DNA of 25,752 nucleotides from contig CAZOBN010000039.1 in NCBI GenBank assembly GCA_964577835.1, forward strand, positions 1 to 25,752, given 5' to 3'. Source of the DNA: CAVVYA01 sp964577835 (GTDB taxonomy: Bacteria > Pseudomonadota > Alphaproteobacteria > SMXQ01). Positions 21,853-25,752 of this stretch are shown here, piece after piece. Positions within the stretch are counted from its first letter, which is position 1; each line of letters begins with the position of its first letter. The notes below the pieces were generated by a model, which saw only the letters and a program-made list of their open reading frames with translations, did not search any database and was not told where the DNA came from. The position numbers and the translations under genes are program-made.

Positions 21853-22997
21853 ATGTTGATCGTCGAAAACCTGCACAAGGCTTTCACCGCCCACGGTGGC
21901 CAGGTTCGCGCCGTGGACGGGGTCAGCCTCGTGATCGAAACGGGCAAGCTCGGCAGGTGCCGGGTGCTGTAGTCGATGGTGGACACCGCCAGCACCTCCC
22001 GCACNNNNNNNNNNCCATCCTGCGTTGCATCGCCGGACTCGAGCGGCCCGATTCGGGCCGCATTTCGATCGATGGGCGCGACGTCTACAACTCGGCCAAC
22101 GGCCTGTTCGTGCCGCCCAACGAACGCGGGATCGGCATGGTGTTCCAATCCTATGCCATCTGGCCCCACATGACCGTGTTCGAGAACGTCGCCTTTCCGC
22201 TACGCGTCGCCAAAGGCAAGCGCTATAGCCGTAAGGAGATCGCCGACAAGGTCAAGCGGGCGCTCGAAATGGTGCGGCTCGGCGGCTACGAAAGCCGCGC
22301 CGCGACCCAGCTTTCCGGCGGCCAGCAGCAGCGCCTGGCACTGGCCCGCGGCCTGGTGCGCGAGCCTGGCCTGCTGCTGCTCGACGAACCGCTGAGCAAC
22401 CTGGATGCCAAGCTGCGCGAGCAGATGCGCTTCGAGCTCAAGCGCCTGCAACTCGAACTCGGCATCACCACGGTCTATGTGACCCACGACCAATCCGAGG
22501 CGCTGGCCCTGTCGGACGAGATCATCGTCATGTCCGGCGGCAAGGTCATGCAGCGCGGCGGTCCGCTCGACATCTACCGCCGGCCGAACAGCGAATTCGT
22601 CGCCGACTTCATCGGTTCGACCAATCTGCTGCCGGGCGAGGTGGCGCGCGCCAGCGGCACCGACGGCGTCGGCGAGGTGCGCACCGACGAGGGCGTCATC
22701 CGCTGCAGCTTCATCCAACCGGTGCCCGAGGGACAAGCGGTTCTCGTCTCCGTACGGCCCGAAGACGTGGCGATCAGCGCGGGCGGCGGCCCGGCCAATG
22801 GCGGAATCCTGCCGGGCAAGGTTATCAACCGGATCTTCCTCGGTGAGGTGATCGACTATCTGGTGCAGGTCGGCAGCCACGAACTGAAGGTGCGGGCCAA
22901 GCCCGATCAGGATCATCGCATCGGCGAACTGGTCAGCTTGCGGTTCGCCATCGACCGCTGCGTGGGTATCCGGGCGGACGACAGCCGCAAGGCCTGA
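21853..22997 (+). CDS. ABC transporter ATP-binding protein, interrupted by an assembly gap
   Basis: The ATPase of the importer, split by a defect in the assembly. Before it: MLIVENLHKAFTAHGGQVRAV up to VIETGKL (33 residues). After the Ns: ILRCIAGLERPDSGRI, the signature LSGGQQQRLALARGL, Walker B LLLLDEPLSNLD, H-loop YVTHDQSEAL and a C-terminal TOBE-type domain (about residues 240 onward). The Walker A motif (GPSGCGKTT in relatives) should lie exactly where 53 unrelated bases and ten Ns now sit, and the frame differs on the two sides. The true gene is most likely intact, about 370 residues, of the FbpC/PotA class. The stop is at 22997, with a hairpin after it. Confidence 0.85.
21952..22014. 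other. Assembly gap (10 N) with foreign contig-end sequence
   Basis: Ns occupy 22005-22014. The 53 bases before them (21952-22004) do not fit the ATPase reading frame: they hit a stop at once, and on the minus strand they read cleanly as VREVLAVSTIDYSTRHLP, which looks like a piece of another protein. This is best explained as a wrongly joined contig end rather than biology. Confidence 0.85.
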
Positions 22998-23062
22998 CAG
23001 GGGGGAAATGTTGCGGGTGGAACCGCCAAACCGGCTGGGATCGTTGAAATCCAAGGCCAATC

Positions 23063-23081
23063 CTGCCCAGTCGCTGGGCAG
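23063..23081 (+). terminator. Hairpin downstream of the ABC operon
   Basis: CTGCCCAG (23063-23070), loop TCG, CTGGGCAG (23074-23081): a perfect, GC-rich 8-bp stem 65 bases after the ATPase stop. The following TCCTTAACCC has only a weak T-run, so intrinsic termination is plausible but not certain. Confidence 0.45.
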
Positions 23082-23084
23082 TCC

Positions 23085-23100
23085 TTAACCCGCCCTTAAC
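23085..23100 (+). promoter_or_regulatory. Perfect CtrA-type binding site, TTAA-N7-TTAAC
   Basis: TTAA at 23085-23088, seven bases, then TTAAC at 23096-23100 matches the full alphaproteobacterial CtrA consensus. It lies 54 bases before the histidine kinase start codon, where CtrA would act as activator or repressor of the signalling operon. Single sites can arise by chance in long genomes, but a full 9-base match in a GC-rich intergenic region is uncommon. Confidence 0.6.
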
Positions 23101-23120
23101 AGTAATTGCCTCAAATTGTT

Positions 23121-23147
23121 CCTGTCGAAAAGACAAAGAACGACAGG
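23121..23147. promoter_or_regulatory. 7-bp inverted repeat next to the kinase start
   Basis: CCTGTCG (23121-23127) and CGACAGG (23141-23147) are perfectly complementary across a 13-base A-rich loop. The right arm contains the only ribosome-site-like AGGG before ATG 23155. If transcribed whole, the stem could hide the ribosome site; alternatively it is a protein-binding site. Distinct from the CtrA box just upstream. Confidence 0.4.
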
Positions 23148-23154
23148 GTGAAAC

Positions 23155-24750
23155 ATGAGGGCTGTGCCTCCGACGGCGGCGCACAACGCCAATTCCCATG
23201 GGGCCGTCTCCCATGGGGATGATGCGGTCGGCGATTCATGGTCGGCCGTCCGCTACTTCGACGCGCGCGACGATCATGCCGCGACCGCGTTGCTGAGCAC
23301 GATTCTCGACAACATCATGCTGGGCATCGCCCTGTTCGACGGCGACCTCAATCTCGTGCTCTTCAACCGCAATTATCCGGAGTTGCTCGATTACCCGCCC
23401 GAGTTGCTGCGCCTGGGCATGAACTACGAAGAAATCCTGCGCTTCAACGCGGCGCGTCGCGAGCGCGGCGATGCCGATCCCGAGCAGTATGTGCGGCAGC
23501 GGCTCTCAAGCGTTCGCTCTTCCCAGCCGACCCGGCGCGAACATGTTCGCCCCAACGGCAAGGTGATCGCCATCCGATTCACGCCGAAGCCCGGCGGCGG
23601 CTTCGTCAACACCTACACCGATATCACCGAACGCAAGCGGGCCGAGGAAGAAGCCGAACGGACGTCCAAGGTGCTCGTCGCTACCCTCGAGAACATGGCC
23701 GACGGCGTGCGCGTGTTCGACAAGAACCTGCGGCTGATCGCCTGCAACAAGAGATCCCTCGAGATGTTCGACTATCCGCCGCGCTTCGCCGAGATCGGCA
23801 CCTCTTACGAAGACTTCGTGAACTTCAACATCGCGCGCGGCGACTATGGAGAAAACGGACACGAGCAGACGGAGGCCCGCTTGTCGCGCGCCCAGCGCGG
23901 AACCGGCCGCAATGTCGAGCACGTCCTGGCGGACGGGCGCGTCATCGAGAAGCTGCGCAATCCGATGCCGGACGGCGGCTTCGTCAGCACCTATCACGAT
24001 ATCACCGAACGCAAGCAGGCCGAGCAAGCTCTCGCCGGGCAGGCGCGCAAGCTGCAGCAGGCGATGGAAGAGCTCCGGCGCTCGAATTCCGAGCTCGAGC
24101 AGTTCGCCTACGTGGCATCCCACGATCTGCAAGAGCCGCTCCGCATGGTGGCGAGCTATTGCCAACTGCTGCAACGGCGCTATGCGGCCAAGCTCGATAA
24201 CGACGCCCATGAGTTCATCGGTTTCGCGGTCGAGGGCGCCAAGCGTATGCAGAGCCTGATCAACGATCTGCTGCTCTATTCCCGCGTCGGCACCAAAGGC
24301 AAGCCCTTCGCCCGGACTTCGCTCGAACAGGTTTTCGCCGACGCCCTGGCCAACCTCACCGTGTCCATCGAGGAAGCCAAGGCCGACATCAGCCATGACC
24401 CGCTGCCGGTGGTGCAGGGCGACCAGGTCCAACTATTGCAGTTGTTGCAGAATCTGCTCGGCAACGCGCTCAAATTCCGCCGCGAAGCCCCCGTGCGCAT
24501 TCTTGTGGGCGCGCTGCGCGAGGACGATCGTTGGCTGATCAGCGTCAGCGACAACGGCATCGGCATCGAGCCGCAATATGCCGAGCGCATCTTCATGATC
24601 TTTCAGCGGCTGCACACACGGGAGCAGTACCCCGGCACCGGCATCGGCTTGTCGGTTTGCAAGAAGATCGTCGAGCGCCACGGGGGAAAAATCTGGGTCG
24701 AGCCTGCCCCGACCGGCGGCAGCGTGTTCAGGTTCACGATGCCAGCGTAG
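23155..24750 (+). CDS. Double-PAS sensor histidine kinase
   Basis: 531 residues without an obvious membrane segment, so probably cytosolic. Two related PAS modules of the PAS-7 kind (about 42-160 and 172-286) each end in T-Y-x-DITERK; the N-terminal lines LGMNYEEILRFNAARRERGD and EIGTSYEDFVNFNIARGDYG show the duplication. A coiled segment (290-315) leads to a HisKA domain with phospho-accepting H323 (SHDLQEPLR), as in phytochrome-like kinases, then an HATPase domain: N box LLQNLLGNALKFR (431-442), G1 D467-N-G-I-G, G2 GTGIGLS (494-500). The ligand of the PAS domains is unknown. The response regulator begins 10 bases after the stop, so they very likely form a pair. A CtrA-type site precedes the gene. 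Confidence 0.93.
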   Translation: MRAVPPTAAHNANSHGAVSHGDDAVGDSWSAVRYFDARDDHAATALLSTILDNIMLGIALFDGDLNLVLFNRNYPELLDYPPELLRLGMNYEEILRFNAARRERGDADPEQYVRQRLSSVRSSQPTRREHVRPNGKVIAIRFTPKPGGGFVNTYTDITERKRAEEEAERTSKVLVATLENMADGVRVFDKNLRLIACNKRSLEMFDYPPRFAEIGTSYEDFVNFNIARGDYGENGHEQTEARLSRAQRGTGRNVEHVLADGRVIEKLRNPMPDGGFVSTYHDITERKQAEQALAGQARKLQQAMEELRRSNSELEQFAYVASHDLQEPLRMVASYCQLLQRRYAAKLDNDAHEFIGFAVEGAKRMQSLINDLLLYSRVGTKGKPFARTSLEQVFADALANLTVSIEEAKADISHDPLPVVQGDQVQLLQLLQNLLGNALKFRREAPVRILVGALREDDRWLISVSDNGIGIEPQYAERIFMIFQRLHTREQYPGTGIGLSVCKKIVERHGGKIWVEPAPTGGSVFRFTMPA

Positions 24751-24760
24751 GAGGAACCCC

Positions 24761-25207
24761 ATGCACGGACAGGTCAGAATGACTGCAATCGATATTCTCA
24801 TGGTCGAGGACAATCCGGGCGACGCCCGCCTGACCAGGGAAGCCCTGAAGGAAAGCAAGGTCTGCAACAACCTGCATCACGTGCGCGACGGCGTGGAAGC
24901 CATGGAATTCCTGCGCAAGGAAGGCGAATTCGGCAACGCCCCGATGCCCGATATCATCCTCCTAGACCTCAATCTGCCGCGCAAGGATGGCCGTCAGGTT
25001 CTCGCCGAGCTCAAGGCGATCCCGCATCTCAAGCATATCCCGGTGGTGGTCCTCACCACCTCGGAAGCCGAGCAGGACATCGTCAAAAGTTATGAGCTGC
25101 ATGCCAACTGCTACATCACCAAGCCAGTCGACCTCGACAAGTTCGTGGAGATCATCCATGGCATCGAGAATTTCTGGCTGTCCATCGTCAAGCTGCCGCA
25201 GGTCTGA
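24761..25207 (+). CDS. CheY/Rcp1-like single-domain response regulator
   Basis: 148 residues consisting of one receiver domain without output domain. The acidic pocket is E16-D17 (VEDNPGDARLTREAL), the phospho-acceptor D69 (ILLDLNLP), T99/T100 in VVVLTTSEAE and the invariant K121 (ITKPVDLDKF). The VEDNPGDARLTREAL start and long C-terminal helix with NFWL are typical of Rcp1-like partners of phytochrome-type kinases. ATG 24761 has AGGAGG six bases upstream; ATG 24779 is less supported. It lies between two kinases, so it may relay phosphate between them or act on a protein target. Confidence 0.94.
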   Translation: MHGQVRMTAIDILMVEDNPGDARLTREALKESKVCNNLHHVRDGVEAMEFLRKEGEFGNAPMPDIILLDLNLPRKDGRQVLAELKAIPHLKHIPVVVLTTSEAEQDIVKSYELHANCYITKPVDLDKFVEIIHGIENFWLSIVKLPQV

Positions 25208-25241
25208 GCGTTTCTGAAACAGGAATTAGGACCCAGCGCCG

Positions 25242-25752
<511 letters not shown>

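Overview
The window looks like an alphaproteobacterial chromosome segment from a draft assembly. The support is high GC, the pabB-pabC arrangement, the rhizobial-type pca gene set, a perfect CtrA-type box (TTAA-N7-TTAAC) and one 10-N scaffold gap. I could not run searches, so genus is not assigned; several proteins resemble Bradyrhizobium- or Rhodospirillales-type homologues.

Layout. (1) 1-1020: the end of pabB and all of pabC (4-aminobenzoate branch of folate synthesis). (2) 1073-14062: an aromatic-acid catabolic region with visibly more A/T-rich codons than the flanks. An IclR-type regulator is followed by an amidohydrolase-family putative decarboxylase whose promoter overlaps a 19-bp palindrome. 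Next comes a compact operon, pcaD-pcaC-pcaH-pcaG-catI-catJ-pcaB, that carries protocatechuate to 3-oxoadipyl-CoA; the final thiolase is absent. After it lie an orphan tripartite-tricarboxylate-type binding protein, a divergent LysR regulator, a Rieske ferredoxin, a phthalate-family Rieske oxygenase and a zinc alcohol dehydrogenase. (3) 14206-17434: a scarred accessory patch. It holds a 5'-truncated ornithine cyclodeaminase-like remnant, a HEPN-like ORF, an AbiE type IV toxin-antitoxin locus whose toxin gene is frameshifted, small remnants, and a tRNA-3'-end-like sequence near a tandem repeat that may mark an old island end. (4) 17718-23000: a GC-rich region with a DUF1194 (VWA-like) exported protein, then an iron/AfuA-type ABC importer (binding protein, fused double permease, ATPase). 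The ATPase gene is broken by an assembly gap that removed the Walker A motif. (5) 23155-25752: a signalling cluster of a double-PAS histidine kinase, a CheY/Rcp1-like receiver and a receiver-kinase hybrid cut by the window end.

How the genes may work together (inference): the LysR regulator probably controls uptake (binding protein) and the first oxidation (Rieske oxygenase, ferredoxin, dehydrogenase) through a duplicated about 45-bp element with two T-N11-A boxes, present upstream of both the binding-protein gene and the ferredoxin gene. The product would be decarboxylated by the amidohydrolase to protocatechuate and cleaved by the pca enzymes. The aromatic substrate is unknown; this unassigned upper pathway is the most interesting candidate system in the window.
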